From Planctomycetia bacterium (GTDB taxonomy: Bacteria > Planctomycetota > Planctomycetia > Pirellulales > UBA1268): a DNA stretch of 64,000 nucleotides. Both the position numbers and the translations under genes were made by a program. Shown piece by piece: positions 36,956-45,897 of this stretch. Where the stretch lies: NCBI GenBank assembly GCA_014192425.1, contig BJHK01000002.1, positions 1 through 64,000 of the forward strand. The letters run 5' to 3'. Position 1 is the first letter of the stretch, and each line of letters opens with the position of its first letter. The notes under the pieces are model-generated. The model had not been told where the DNA came from, did not search any database, and saw only the letters and a list, made by a program, of their open reading frames with translations.

Positions 36956-37746
36956 ACCGGATGACGCCGGGAGTATGATCTTGGCTTTGTTGCAGCCGCA
37001 GCTCGACGTTGCGGCACCGTTGCCTCACGGTCTGTCGTCATGCGCTGTCATCTGGTCGTCGCACTGCTCCTGGTGGGTGGCATCCTCGCCGCCGGCAGTG
37101 CGGCGGAGCCGGTGCGGCATCAGGAACTCCGCGAACTCTCCGTCGCGCAGGCGAAAAAAATCGTCGACGACTGTCGCGGCAAGGGCTACATCTACCTCTA
37201 TGCGCTGGAATCGCTGTCACCCGGTGCGGCCGCCGAGCTCGCCCGGCACCGCGAGTTCCTCACCATCGGCACCCTGCGCACCCTGTCCCCCGAGACGGCG
37301 GAAGCCCTTGCCCCATTCGCCGGCCGGCTGAACCTCGACGGCATCGAGGAGCTTTCCGACGCGGCGGCTGCCGGCCTCGGCCGCTGCCGCGCCGTGTCGC
37401 TCTCGCTGCCGCGGCTGGCCACGGTGTCGACCCGCGGTCAGGACAGCCTCGCCACGGCTTTCGCAGCGCTCGGCCTGCCGGCGCTGCGCACGCTCACCAG
37501 CGCCCCGCTCGCGGAGCGGCTCGTCGCCGCCAAACAGGTCCCGGCGGGACTGGTCGAGGTGTCGGCCGACGCCGCCCGCGCGCTCGCCAAGCTGCCGGGA
37601 AACATCCAGCTCGACACCCTGCAGGCCCTGCCCCCTGAGGTCGCGGCGATTCTGGCCGACAGGCCGAGCGGCGGCCTTTCCCTCCGCGGCCTGCGGACGC
37701 TCGCGCCCGACGTCGCCACGGCCCTCGTACGCACACCCGGCCCGCT
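36956..37746 (+). repeat. Duplicated block, copy B
   Basis: This is the counterpart of 35341-36131. The left end lies 76 bases after the stop of the first gene, so the whole unit (upstream region plus gene start) was copied. The high identity of this half against the strong divergence of the rest suggests a recent duplication or gene conversion. Confidence 0.88.
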
Positions 37747-39370
37747 GGTGCTCGACGGCGTGGAGACGGTCTCGGACGACGTCGCCGAGATCCTCGCCGC
37801 CCGGGCCGTTGCCGAGATCCTCGCCGCACGGGCCGGCGGCCTCTCCCTGGCCGGGCTTCGCGACGTGCCGCATCCCGCCCTGCTGAAGCAGCTCCTGCAA
37901 ACCAACGGCCTGCGGGCGGCCCGGTCCCTCCCGGACGCGGCGTTCGCGGCGATCGCTGCCAGCAGCGGCGACCGCACCCTCGACGGCCTGACGGCGCTCA
38001 CGGCGGCGCAGGCGGAAATGCTCGGCCGCCACGAGGGGCCGCTGTCGCTGGCGGGCATCACCGCGCTCTCCGACGAGGCCGCCCGCGGCCTGCTGCGGCA
38101 TCGCGGCCCGTTGCACCTTCCCAACCTGACCGATTTCTCGGCCGCGACGCTGGCTGCGATCATGCAGCACGACCAGATGGGGCAGCGCTGGATTCACGAA
38201 CTGCAGTCCCTTGGCGGGCCGAGCGCCCGACTGATCGCGACCACGACCCATGCCGGGCTGGCGTTCAACTCACTCAAGACGCTGTCGCCGGAGGCCGCGC
38301 GAGGACTGGCGGCATACCGCGGGCAAATGCTCGGCCTCGATGGCCTGACCACGCTCGACGGCGACACCGCTGCCGCCCTGGCGGAGTTCGCGGGGCAGAC
38401 GCTCGCCCTCAACAACGTCGAGCAGGTGCCACCCGCCGTCGCCGCCGCCCTGGCAAAGAGCCGGGCGAACCAACTGCAGGTCAACGCCTGGTACACCTCC
38501 CTCGACCGCAACGCCTTTCTGACTCCCGAATTCGCCAGCCTCGTCCGCAAGTGTGTCGCCTCCGGCCAGCCCCTCCAGTTGAAGGACCTGGCCACGCTCG
38601 ACGGACCCGACGGCATCGCGGTCGCCCGCGTCCTCGCCACGATGCCGGGGCCATTGGCCCTGCACGGGCTGACGACGGTGTCCACCGAGGTGGCCGCCGC
38701 CTTGGCGGAGTACAAGGGGCCGGCCCTGTCGCTCGCCGGCCTGACCTCGCTACCGGCAGAGACGGCGGCGGCCCTGGCAAGGTGCCGAACGTGGGATGGA
38801 AATCTCGCCACCCTGCGCACCCTTCCCGTCGAGACGGCACGGGCGCTGGCAGGGCACCGCGGTCAACAGCTCGTGCTCGCCGGCCTGACGACGATCACGC
38901 CGGAGGCGATCGAGGCCTTGGCGGCATACGACGGGGGGCGACTGTACCTCCGGATCCAGCCGCTCACGCCCGACCTGGTCCGGACACTGGCGGCCTGCAA
39001 GGCGTGGCAGCCGACGACCGAAACGCTCGCGACGCTGACGACCGACGCCGCGCGGGTGCTCAGCGACATGCCGCAGTGGAACGGCAACCTGCAAGGCATC
39101 ACCGCCATCGATACGCCCGACGCGGTCGAGATCGCCAGGATCCTCGCCCGCCGCCGGGGGCCGGTGTCCCTGCCCGGCCTGAAGCGGATCTCACCCCGGA
39201 CGCTCCTCGCCCTGATCGAAAAGGAAGACGTGTTCGTGCCGCTGGTCGAGTCGCTCGAACTGATCCCGGAACCCGACGGTAGCCCGACCGACGACATCGT
39301 GCTGCCGGAGAGGTTCCTGGAGCGGCAGGAGCAGCAGCGGCAGCAGCAGCAGGGCACAACAAGAAGATGA
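37040..39370 (+). CDS. Secreted LRR-like repeat protein 2 (longer)
   Basis: The 776-residue protein begins identically to its neighbour (same signal peptide), then has about 28 repeats of the same 20-25-residue type, for example LTTITPEAIEALAAYDGGRL and LTSLPAETAAALARCR. It ends with the shared tail WNGNLQGITAIDTPDAVEIA, LPGLKRISPRTLLALIEKED, LELIPEPDGS and a Gln-rich end. A 27-base in-frame tandem duplication (37781-37807 and 37808-37834, VAEILAARA twice) shows recent repeat slippage. Its stop overlaps the next start by four bases. It is probably an exported binding protein. Confidence 0.85.
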   Translation: MRCHLVVALLLVGGILAAGSAAEPVRHQELRELSVAQAKKIVDDCRGKGYIYLYALESLSPGAAAELARHREFLTIGTLRTLSPETAEALAPFAGRLNLDGIEELSDAAAAGLGRCRAVSLSLPRLATVSTRGQDSLATAFAALGLPALRTLTSAPLAERLVAAKQVPAGLVEVSADAARALAKLPGNIQLDTLQALPPEVAAILADRPSGGLSLRGLRTLAPDVATALVRTPGPLVLDGVETVSDDVAEILAARAVAEILAARAGGLSLAGLRDVPHPALLKQLLQTNGLRAARSLPDAAFAAIAASSGDRTLDGLTALTAAQAEMLGRHEGPLSLAGITALSDEAARGLLRHRGPLHLPNLTDFSAATLAAIMQHDQMGQRWIHELQSLGGPSARLIATTTHAGLAFNSLKTLSPEAARGLAAYRGQMLGLDGLTTLDGDTAAALAEFAGQTLALNNVEQVPPAVAAALAKSRANQLQVNAWYTSLDRNAFLTPEFASLVRKCVASGQPLQLKDLATLDGPDGIAVARVLATMPGPLALHGLTTVSTEVAAALAEYKGPALSLAGLTSLPAETAAALARCRTWDGNLATLRTLPVETARALAGHRGQQLVLAGLTTITPEAIEALAAYDGGRLYLRIQPLTPDLVRTLAACKAWQPTTETLATLTTDAARVLSDMPQWNGNLQGITAIDTPDAVEIARILARRRGPVSLPGLKRISPRTLLALIEKEDVFVPLVESLELIPEPDGSPTDDIVLPERFLERQEQQRQQQQGTTRR

Positions 39371-39822
39371 GTACGACCTCGCGACGACCGACGCCGAAGG
39401 GCGGGCCCGGCTGGCCCGTGGTGCTGGCCGCGTCGCTTGCAGCCGCGGTCGTCGCCGGGCCACCGCTCCTCCTGCTTCGCTATCGGGAGACGCGCCTGGC
39501 CGCCGTCTCGACACCCGAGGCGCGGGCGGTGTGGGATGCGTTTCGCGAGGAGATGCGTCGGCAGTCGGGGGAGGCCGGGCCCGTCAAGCACAAGGTGCCG
39601 AAGAGCGTGGAGCCGCCCGAACTCGTCTGGCTGCGCGACTACACGCCACTGGCGATCACGGCCTGGCTGCTGCTCAGCGGCTGTCTCGCCACGGCCGTGG
39701 TGTGGTTCGTGTGGGGGGCGAGCCGCGGTGCCCGACGCTGGGGAGACGGTGCCGCGGATGCCACCGCGCCGGCCAGGCCGGCACAGGCCGCCGGATCGTC
39801 TACCGTCAGCGGCCGAGAATAG
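39367..39822 (+). CDS. Two-helix membrane protein of unknown function
   Basis: The 151-residue protein has an N-terminal helix (VVLAASLAAAVVAGPPLLLL, about residues 19-38), a polar periplasmic loop (WDAFREEMRRQSGEAGPVKH) and a second helix (PLAITAWLLLSGCLATAVVW), then a cytoplasmic Ala-rich tail. Its start overlaps the stop of the long LRR-like gene (ATGA), so it is translated from that mRNA and may help to export or anchor that protein. No family is recognised. Confidence 0.7.
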   Translation: MSTTSRRPTPKGGPGWPVVLAASLAAAVVAGPPLLLLRYRETRLAAVSTPEARAVWDAFREEMRRQSGEAGPVKHKVPKSVEPPELVWLRDYTPLAITAWLLLSGCLATAVVWFVWGASRGARRWGDGAADATAPARPAQAAGSSTVSGRE

Positions 39823-39925
39823 CCCGGCCCGTGACGGCCACGACGACGAAGAGAATCAGCGAAATTGCCAGGACGCCGACGAAGGAAAACACGCTCGCTA
39901 CCCGCTGTGCTACGAAAGGTGACAT
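39806..39925 (-). CDS. 39-residue single-helix membrane peptide
   Basis: The frame MSPFVAQRVASVFSFVGVLA then ISLILFVVVAVTGRAILGR is a single hydrophobic segment with a charged end, typical of small membrane proteins. It overlaps the end of the opposite gene by 17 bases. There is no strong ribosome site, so it could be chance, but the composition is far from random for this GC-rich DNA. Confidence 0.4.
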   Translation of the reverse strand: MSPFVAQRVASVFSFVGVLAISLILFVVVAVTGRAILGR

Positions 39926-40009
39926 GCCGGACGGTCCGGCCCGGTGAAATGGTAGCAGGCGAACCGCACCCGGTCGGAGAGGACTTTTTTCGGGCCGGGC
40001 CGCGCCGGT

Positions 40010-40615
40010 TCAGGAGCCGGAACGCCCGAACAAGTCCTCGGACACCGCCATCCGGGCGGCCCGCCCCAGGTCGTCCAGCGGCCGGCGCTGGCCGACGGAG
40101 TGCCACGGGCCGACGTCCGTCAGCTCCGGCATGATCTCCAGGATCTGCTCGATCAGCATCGTCACCATCCGGCCGACGGGCGTGCCCTCGGTCCGCTCGC
40201 GGATCGCGGCCGCGGTCTTCATGAGCTTCACCATCCGTGACCGCTCGAGGACCGGGCCGGAGAGCTGCCCCTCGCCTTCGACGAGCAGTTCCGCGATCGG
40301 CACCTCCAGCACTTCCTGCCAGCACTGCAGGTCGGAGAGCCGGAGGTCGCAGTCGGCGCACTCCTGCCGCCGGACCACCGGCAACGACAGGCCGAGCCGG
40401 CGGGCGACGTTGCGCAGCGTGACCCCCTGGCTGCGCCGGACCTCCGCGATCCGGTGGTAGGCCGCCCGGCGCTGCGTCCTGTCGCCCGCCATGCCCCCCG
40501 CATCGTGGGCGGCGCGGGACACGTCGGAGTGCTCGACATCCGCGACGGCGAGCGGGTCGCCGAAATCGTCCTCGTCGTCCTCGCGGCAGTCGCGGTCGCA
40601 GTGTACGGTCGCCAT
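40010..40615 (-). CDS. Helix-turn-helix regulator
   Basis: The 201-residue protein has an acidic N-terminus (ATVHCDRDCREDDEDDFGDP). An HTH of the Cro/CI type lies near residues 80-110 (RIAEVRRSQGVTLRNVARRL then GLSLPVVRRQE), followed by a C-terminal helical part (PVLERSRMVKLMKTAAAIRE). The cysteine pairs near ECADCDLR may be structural. It is probably a DNA-binding regulator of unknown targets. The start at 40615 has GAGGAG before it; the longer frame to 40690 lacks support. Confidence 0.75.
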   Translation of the reverse strand: MATVHCDRDCREDDEDDFGDPLAVADVEHSDVSRAAHDAGGMAGDRTQRRAAYHRIAEVRRSQGVTLRNVARRLGLSLPVVRRQECADCDLRLSDLQCWQEVLEVPIAELLVEGEGQLSGPVLERSRMVKLMKTAAAIRERTEGTPVGRMVTMLIEQILEIMPELTDVGPWHSVGQRRPLDDLGRAARMAVSEDLFGRSGS

Positions 40616-40977
40616 CGTCAACTCCTCGCTCTCGAAGCTGTGGAAGGAACGGTCCGAAACCCGATCAGCCCGCGCCGGCGCGGCGCGCACGGGGAGCGCG
40701 GCGAACCGAAGGGAAAACGCGAACCAGGAAACATCCCCGCGCGTGTCGCGCCCGGCGCCGGCCGGTCTCCTCTGCCGCCCGTCCGCCGGATCGCCCCGTG
40801 CCGGTTCCGGCCAGCCGCCTCGGGCGGCGGCCGGTTCGTGTCACGGTGCATGCATTACGCAACCGGTTCGTGGATCGTTCGCCCGGGAGAGAAAATTTTT
40901 CGCCAGCCCCCGTTCCCCGGTAGCCTCTCCATCCATGCGGCCCACGGTGGCCGGCTTCGCGACGCGGGAGGTTCACC
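40616..40977. other. Divergent intergenic region
   Basis: This 362-base gap lies between the HTH regulator gene and the YgfZ-NUDIX gene and must hold both promoters. I see no RNA gene or terminator in it. GAAAATTTTTCGCC (40893-40906) is a short A/T tract standing out in GC-rich DNA, 75 bases before the right-hand gene. A good GGGAGG precedes the ATG at 40978. Confidence 0.45.
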
Positions 40978-42510
40978 ATGGCGAGCGGCTCCGACCCCGG
41001 GCCCGCCCCGGTTCCCCAGGGCTACGACGATCTCCGCCTGCGCGTGGCCTGGGTGTCGCTCCCCGGCAGGGGACGCGTGCTCGTGCGCGGCCGCGACGCG
41101 GTCACCTTCGTCGATCATTTTACGACGGCCGCCGTCACCAGGCTGGCGGCGGGGGAGGGCTGCGAGGGTTTCTTCGCAGATGCACGAGGACAGGTCATCG
41201 CCCTGGCGAACATCCTGCGCACCGCGGACGGCGTCGTCATCGACGTCGGCGCGGGCCTCGGCCCGCTGCTCACCGCGCACCTCGAGCATTACCACATCCG
41301 CGAGGCGGTCGAGATCGAGGACGAGTCGGCGGACCGGGCCACGGTCTGCATCACGGGCCCGGTGGCCGCCGGCTGGCTCGCCGCCCACGGCGCCGTGCTG
41401 CCGGCAACGCCGCTCGGCCACGTGGCCACGAGCCTCGGCGCGGTGCCGGCGCTCGTGGTGCGCTGCGACCCCTGCGGTCCCGAGGGCTATCTCGCGCAGG
41501 TCGCCACAGCGGAGGTGCCGGCGCTGGCCGCGTGGTTCGCGGCGCAGGGTCTGGCCAGGGCATCGCTCGAGGCCTTCGAGGCGGCGCGGATCGAGGAGGG
41601 AACGCCGGCACCCGCGGACCTGCCGGAGAAGACGCTGCCGCAGGAGGTGGGGCGTGATGACCGCGCGATCTGCTTCACCAAGGGCTGCTACCTCGGCCAG
41701 GAGACCGTCGCCAGGATCGACGCGCTGGGCCACGTCAACCGCCGGCTCGTCGCCCTCGCCACGGATCCGGCGGCCGCCGGCGCCGTTCCGACCGTCGGTG
41801 CCGAGATCCGCTCCGGCGGCGACGTCGTCGGCCGCGTCGGGTCGGCCGCCTACTCTCCCCTGCTCGGCACGGGGCTGGCCCTGGCGCTGGTGCGCGACCG
41901 CGGGACAGCGGGACCGCTCACGATCGACGGCGCGCCGGCCCGGATCGTGCCGCTCCCCGTCCGCGGCGCTGCCGGGACGATCGCCGCAGCGACCGCCGGG
42001 GAAACGCTCCTCGAGACGCGCCGGTTCCGCGTCGTCCGCGTCGTGGAGGACTGCGGCGACGGCACGCGCCGGGATCGTGAGCTGGTGCTGCATCCGGGCA
42101 GCGTCGTGGTGCTGCCCTTCGTCACGCCCGAGAGCGTCTGCCTCGTCGAGGTGGTGCGCACGGCGGTCGGCGCCGCGCTCCTGGAACTTCCCGCCGGCAC
42201 GCTCGACCGGGTCGAGTCGCTCGCCGATGCCGCCGCCCGCGAGCTCGCCGAGGAGACCGGCTACCGGGCCGGCCGGCTCCATGCCGCCGGGGCGTTCTGG
42301 ATGTCGCCGGGAATCCTCCGCGAACGGATGCATCTGTTCGTGGCGGAAGACCTGACGCCCGGACCGCAGGCGCTCGAGCCGGGGGAGCGGATCCGCACGC
42401 GACTCGTCGCCTGGGACGACGCCGTGGCCATGTGCCTGGATGGGCGGATCGAGGACGCCAAGACGATCGCCGGCATCCTCCTGGTCGCCGCCCGGCGCGG
42501 CCGGGCCTGA
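40978..42510 (+). CDS. YgfZ/GcvT-like folate-binding domain fused to a NUDIX hydrolase
   Basis: The 510-residue protein has a folate-binding YgfZ-type domain (about residues 15-330). It shows the signature KGCYLGQETVARIDALGHVN preceded by LPQEVGRDDRAICF; in E. coli YgfZ this segment aids iron-sulfur cluster repair. A NUDIX domain follows (about residues 350-505) with the box GTLDRVESLADAAARELAEE then TGY, matching Gx5Ex7RExxEExGx. NUDIX enzymes with this order are often ADP-ribose or nucleotide-sugar pyrophosphatases. The domain order suggests a two-step or moonlighting function. It ends 12 bases before the convergent flippase-like gene. Confidence 0.9.
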   Translation: MASGSDPGPAPVPQGYDDLRLRVAWVSLPGRGRVLVRGRDAVTFVDHFTTAAVTRLAAGEGCEGFFADARGQVIALANILRTADGVVIDVGAGLGPLLTAHLEHYHIREAVEIEDESADRATVCITGPVAAGWLAAHGAVLPATPLGHVATSLGAVPALVVRCDPCGPEGYLAQVATAEVPALAAWFAAQGLARASLEAFEAARIEEGTPAPADLPEKTLPQEVGRDDRAICFTKGCYLGQETVARIDALGHVNRRLVALATDPAAAGAVPTVGAEIRSGGDVVGRVGSAAYSPLLGTGLALALVRDRGTAGPLTIDGAPARIVPLPVRGAAGTIAAATAGETLLETRRFRVVRVVEDCGDGTRRDRELVLHPGSVVVLPFVTPESVCLVEVVRTAVGAALLELPAGTLDRVESLADAAARELAEETGYRAGRLHAAGAFWMSPGILRERMHLFVAEDLTPGPQALEPGERIRTRLVAWDDAVAMCLDGRIEDAKTIAGILLVAARRGRA

Positions 42511-42522
42511 TCGCCGCCCTGA

Positions 42523-43521
42523 TCAGGAAGGTTCCGCCGCGCGACCGGCGGGCTTGCGATCGACCACGAAGAGGATTCCCCCGAGCAGGCCGATGACGAC
42601 GGTGCTCAGGCTCCACAGCAGGCCAACCGCAAAGCCCTTGTCGGGCGACACGCCATAATATTGGGCGAGCAGCGACTGCACGACGGTCTCCCTCACCCCC
42701 ATCCCGCCGATGCTCACGGGAAGCACCGTCAGCAGGGCGACGAGCGGCACGACCGTGAACCAGACCACGGGGCCGAGTTCGACGCCCACCGTCCGGGCCA
42801 TCAGACCCACGACGAGTGACCCACCCATCTGCACGACGAAGCTCCAGCCGATCGCGTTGACGAGAAGCATGGGCCGTTCCTGATACGGCAACAGCCGGGC
42901 GATGAACTGCCGGGCCGCATGCTCCGCCGGGAGCAGGCCGAGGATCCGATCGAGGCACCGGGTCCCGACCCAGAATCCGGCCAGCACCGCGGCCAGCACG
43001 GCCGTCCCGACCGCCGCCACCGACAGCGGCGAAAGCGACGTGCGGCTGGCAGCGAGCGCCGTCACGGTGAGCACGCCGAGTGCCGCCAGTCCCGTGAGCC
43101 GATCGGCGAGGATCGAGCAGCCGGCCAGCAGCCGGCGCGACGTCGAGTCGCCGACGCGATAGGCCTTGACGACGTCGCCGCCGATCGCCGACGGAAGACA
43201 GAGGTTGAAGAACATTCCCTCGAAAAACCGCCAGATGAAGAACCGGCGCGGCCGGTCGAAACCCAGCGGCCGAGCCAGCGCCGCCCAGCGCATGCCGGCG
43301 ACGGCCTGCACGGCCGCACTGCCGACGATCCCGGCGATCCACCAGCCCCACTGACCGGAGGCGAACTGCTGACCGACCTTGGTCCATTCCACACCGCGCA
43401 CGGCGTAGGCCATGAGGCCGGCCGTGACGGCGGTCCGGACGAACGGCGACACCCAGGAGGGAATCCGTCTACGGGCGGAGTCGCCGTCCGGGGTGGCGGA
43501 AAGTGGATCGTTGCCCGTCAT
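42523..43521 (-). CDS. Flippase-like membrane protein (UPF0104 / LPG synthase TM domain family)
   Basis: The 332-residue protein has about eight hydrophobic segments and family motifs: RWAALARPLGFDRPRRFFIW, RFFEGMFFNLCLPSAIGGDV, VKAYRVG, LADRLTGLAALGVL and VSIGGMGVRETVVQSLL. Members of this family move lipids or glycolipids. The start is uncertain; ATG 43521 is used, and a GTG at 43563 would add 14 residues. It is convergent with the YgfZ-NUDIX gene and diverges from the prepilin peptidase-like gene with a 136-base gap. Confidence 0.87.
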   Translation of the reverse strand: MTGNDPLSATPDGDSARRRIPSWVSPFVRTAVTAGLMAYAVRGVEWTKVGQQFASGQWGWWIAGIVGSAAVQAVAGMRWAALARPLGFDRPRRFFIWRFFEGMFFNLCLPSAIGGDVVKAYRVGDSTSRRLLAGCSILADRLTGLAALGVLTVTALAASRTSLSPLSVAAVGTAVLAAVLAGFWVGTRCLDRILGLLPAEHAARQFIARLLPYQERPMLLVNAIGWSFVVQMGGSLVVGLMARTVGVELGPVVWFTVVPLVALLTVLPVSIGGMGVRETVVQSLLAQYYGVSPDKGFAVGLLWSLSTVVIGLLGGILFVVDRKPAGRAAEPS

Positions 43522-43657
43522 GCGTTTCTGCGCGTCTGATCCGCCCGATGCCGTTGCCGACACGTCGATGGAGCCCGCCTGGTGGAGTGGAAATCAAAAC
43601 AGGGTACCCTACACGAAAACACCTCGTCACTCCCAGCCGACGTGGTGCCGGCCCCGG

Positions 43658-44575
43658 ATGCCCGCGTTGATGTGGTTCACCGACTTTCCCTGGGCCGACG
43701 CCGGCGCCGTGGCCTTCGCGTTCGTCGTCGGGGCGATGCTCGGCAGTTTCCTCAACGTCGTCGCCCACCGCGTCCCGGTCGGCGAATCGGTCGTCTTCGG
43801 CCGCAGCCGCTGCCCGCACTGCCGGGCACCGGTCCGGCCGCGGGACAACGTGCCGATCCTGTCCTGGCTCCTGCTGCGCGGCCGATGCCGCGACTGCGGC
43901 GGCCCGATCGCGCCGCGGTACGCCATCGTCGAGGCGGCCTGCGGGGGGCTCGTGGCGCTGATCGTGGCGGCCGATCTTGCCGCCGGCACCGGCCTCGAAG
44001 GGATCCTCGAAGGGAATCTCGAAGGGGGTGATCATCGGACCGCGGTCCGCGTCGTCCTCCACGTGTGGCTCGTGACCACGCTCCTTTCCTGGGGGTTGCT
44101 GGCGGCCACCGGCCGGCCGGTCGGCACGCGGACCTGGCTGTGCGCGATGCTCATCGCGGCCTGCGGCGCGCTGGTGGCGGCGCTGCCCGATGCGAACCTG
44201 TGGCGGGCCCTGTCCGATCGCCGGGAGCTGCTGTCTCGAATCGCAGTTCCCGGACCGGCCGTGGCCAGACTGGTCGGTAGCGGGGTGGGATGGCTGATCG
44301 GCAGCCGTCTCGGCGTCCCTGGCACGGAGCGGGCCATGGCGCTGGCGGCGTTCGCGTGCGGCTGGCAGGCGGTGCCGATCCTGACGGTCGTGACGCTGCT
44401 CCTCCAACGGGGATGCAGCTGGGCCACGGGGTGCCGGTGGCCCGGACAGTCGCGACGCCCGGCCGACGTGGCCGGCGAGAATGACGCGGATGTCGTGCGG
44501 TCGTTGTCCGTGCCTGTGGCTGTCGTCGTGGCGGTCGTTGTGGCGGTCGCCTGCGGCACGGCGACGTCCGACTAA
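43658..44575 (+). CDS. Prepilin peptidase-like membrane protein lacking the aspartic protease motif
   Basis: The 305-residue protein has the N-terminal PF06750-type domain with helix AVAFAFVVGAMLGSFLNVVA then HRVPVGESVVFGRSRCPHCR, and the two CxxC pairs (CPHC, CRDC) with SWLLLRGRCRDCGGPIAPRY. The usual second half with a 'DxxxxxIPD' aspartate and a 'GxGDxK' aspartate is not seen; the corresponding helix reads VWLVTTLLSWGLLAATGRPV. It may be only a methylase-like or structural relative, or an inactive enzyme. The ATG at 43658 fits the conserved start; other ATGs lie upstream. Confidence 0.78.
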   Translation: MPALMWFTDFPWADAGAVAFAFVVGAMLGSFLNVVAHRVPVGESVVFGRSRCPHCRAPVRPRDNVPILSWLLLRGRCRDCGGPIAPRYAIVEAACGGLVALIVAADLAAGTGLEGILEGNLEGGDHRTAVRVVLHVWLVTTLLSWGLLAATGRPVGTRTWLCAMLIAACGALVAALPDANLWRALSDRRELLSRIAVPGPAVARLVGSGVGWLIGSRLGVPGTERAMALAAFACGWQAVPILTVVTLLLQRGCSWATGCRWPGQSRRPADVAGENDADVVRSLSVPVAVVVAVVVAVACGTATSD

Positions 44576-44686
44576 TCGGCGATTTTCGACCACGACCCGG
44601 CATCCCCTTGCCACGAGCGTTATATTGGAGGTGAGGTGGTTCGAATCGCCTGAGCGGACTTCGCTGGCCCATCCCGGAAGCGCGTC

Positions 44687-45805
44687 GTGAGTGTTCCTGT
44701 TCTCAATCCGTCGGGAATGCCGCCCGCCGCAGTGTCCGGCCCGGGCAAGGCGGTTCGTGCGCCCCTGGCCGACGACGACGAGGGGCTGATCGAGGGCATA
44801 CAGCGCCGCTGTCGGGAGTGGATCGCCGACCTGAGACGGCCCGACGGACGGCTGGCGTGGTCGATTATCGGCGGCATGACGGCGCTGCTCGTCTACAGCT
44901 ACTGGCCCGGCCTGCTCAACGCCCAATCGAGCTGGAGCGATCCCCAGTACTCCCACGGCTGGCTCGTGCCGGTATTCGCCGTGGCGCTCCTTTTCTGGTG
45001 GCGTGAGCCGGTGGAGCCGGTCACGGCTTCGGCCCGGCTCGCCGGGCTCGGCATGCTCCTCGCCACGTTCGCCCTCCGGCTGGCCGTCGCCCGCTACAAG
45101 ATCGTGACGATCGACATGTACACGTTCGTGCCCGCGCTGGCGGCGGTGTTCCTGCTGGCTGGCGGCTGGCGCACGTTTCGCTGGTCGTGGGCGCCGATCG
45201 CGTTCCTGATCTTCATGTTCCCGCTCCCCGACGAGGCGACCCGCTACCTGCTCAGTCCGCTGCAGACGCTGGCCACGATGGTCAGCACCACCACCCTGCA
45301 GACGCTCGGCCTGGACGCCTGGCGGTCGGGCAACATCATCGATGTCGGCGGGCACCGCCTCAACGTGGTGGATGCCTGTGCCGGGCTCCGTATGCTCACG
45401 ATTTTCGTCGCGCTCTCCGTGGCGCTGGTCCTCGTCGGCGGACGCGAGTGGTGGGAGAACGCGGTCGTGATGGCCAGCGCCGTGCCGATCGCCTTGTTGG
45501 TCAATGCCATCCGGATCACGACGGCCGGCATCCTCCACGTCTACGCCACCGAGGACTTCGCCGCGTCGTTCCACGACAGCGCGATCGCCGGGGCCATCAT
45601 GATGGTGCTCGCGCTGGCGATGCTGTTCGGCCTGCAGCAACTGCTGGCCAGCCTATTCGTGACCGAGGACGCGACGCCGGCCCTGCTCCCGGCGGCCCCC
45701 CGCGGCACCGGTGCCGCCCCGGACCGGCGGATTTCCCGGGCAAACAACGGGGGTTTTCCCGCGTTGACGCCTCCGGGAAATGCCGGGAAATATGGGCTAG
45801 ACTAA
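44687..45805 (+). CDS. Exosortase
   Basis: The 372-residue protein has an N-terminal ~60-residue soluble extension and about eight helices. The exosortase catalytic triad is visible: Cys in NVVDACAGLRMLTIF (about residue 231), Arg in LVNAIRITTAGILHVY (about 275) and His in AASFHDSAIAG (about 294). The N-terminal motif WSDPQYSHGWLVPVFAVALL is also typical. It would cleave proteins with a C-terminal sorting signal and release or attach them at the outer envelope, in step with the polysaccharide genes that follow. The C-terminal 40 residues are low-complexity. The start is GTG 44687. The 111-base gap before it holds no clear promoter. Confidence 0.93.
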   Translation: MSVPVLNPSGMPPAAVSGPGKAVRAPLADDDEGLIEGIQRRCREWIADLRRPDGRLAWSIIGGMTALLVYSYWPGLLNAQSSWSDPQYSHGWLVPVFAVALLFWWREPVEPVTASARLAGLGMLLATFALRLAVARYKIVTIDMYTFVPALAAVFLLAGGWRTFRWSWAPIAFLIFMFPLPDEATRYLLSPLQTLATMVSTTTLQTLGLDAWRSGNIIDVGGHRLNVVDACAGLRMLTIFVALSVALVLVGGREWWENAVVMASAVPIALLVNAIRITTAGILHVYATEDFAASFHDSAIAGAIMMVLALAMLFGLQQLLASLFVTEDATPALLPAAPRGTGAAPDRRISRANNGGFPALTPPGNAGKYGLD

Positions 45806-45897
45806 TGACAGGTGCCGTGGTGACGCGATTTCGCGGGCGATGTCTGGGCACGGGCTGATCGAGTGACGTTCGGCGGAGAGAAGGACAGGACGGGGTT

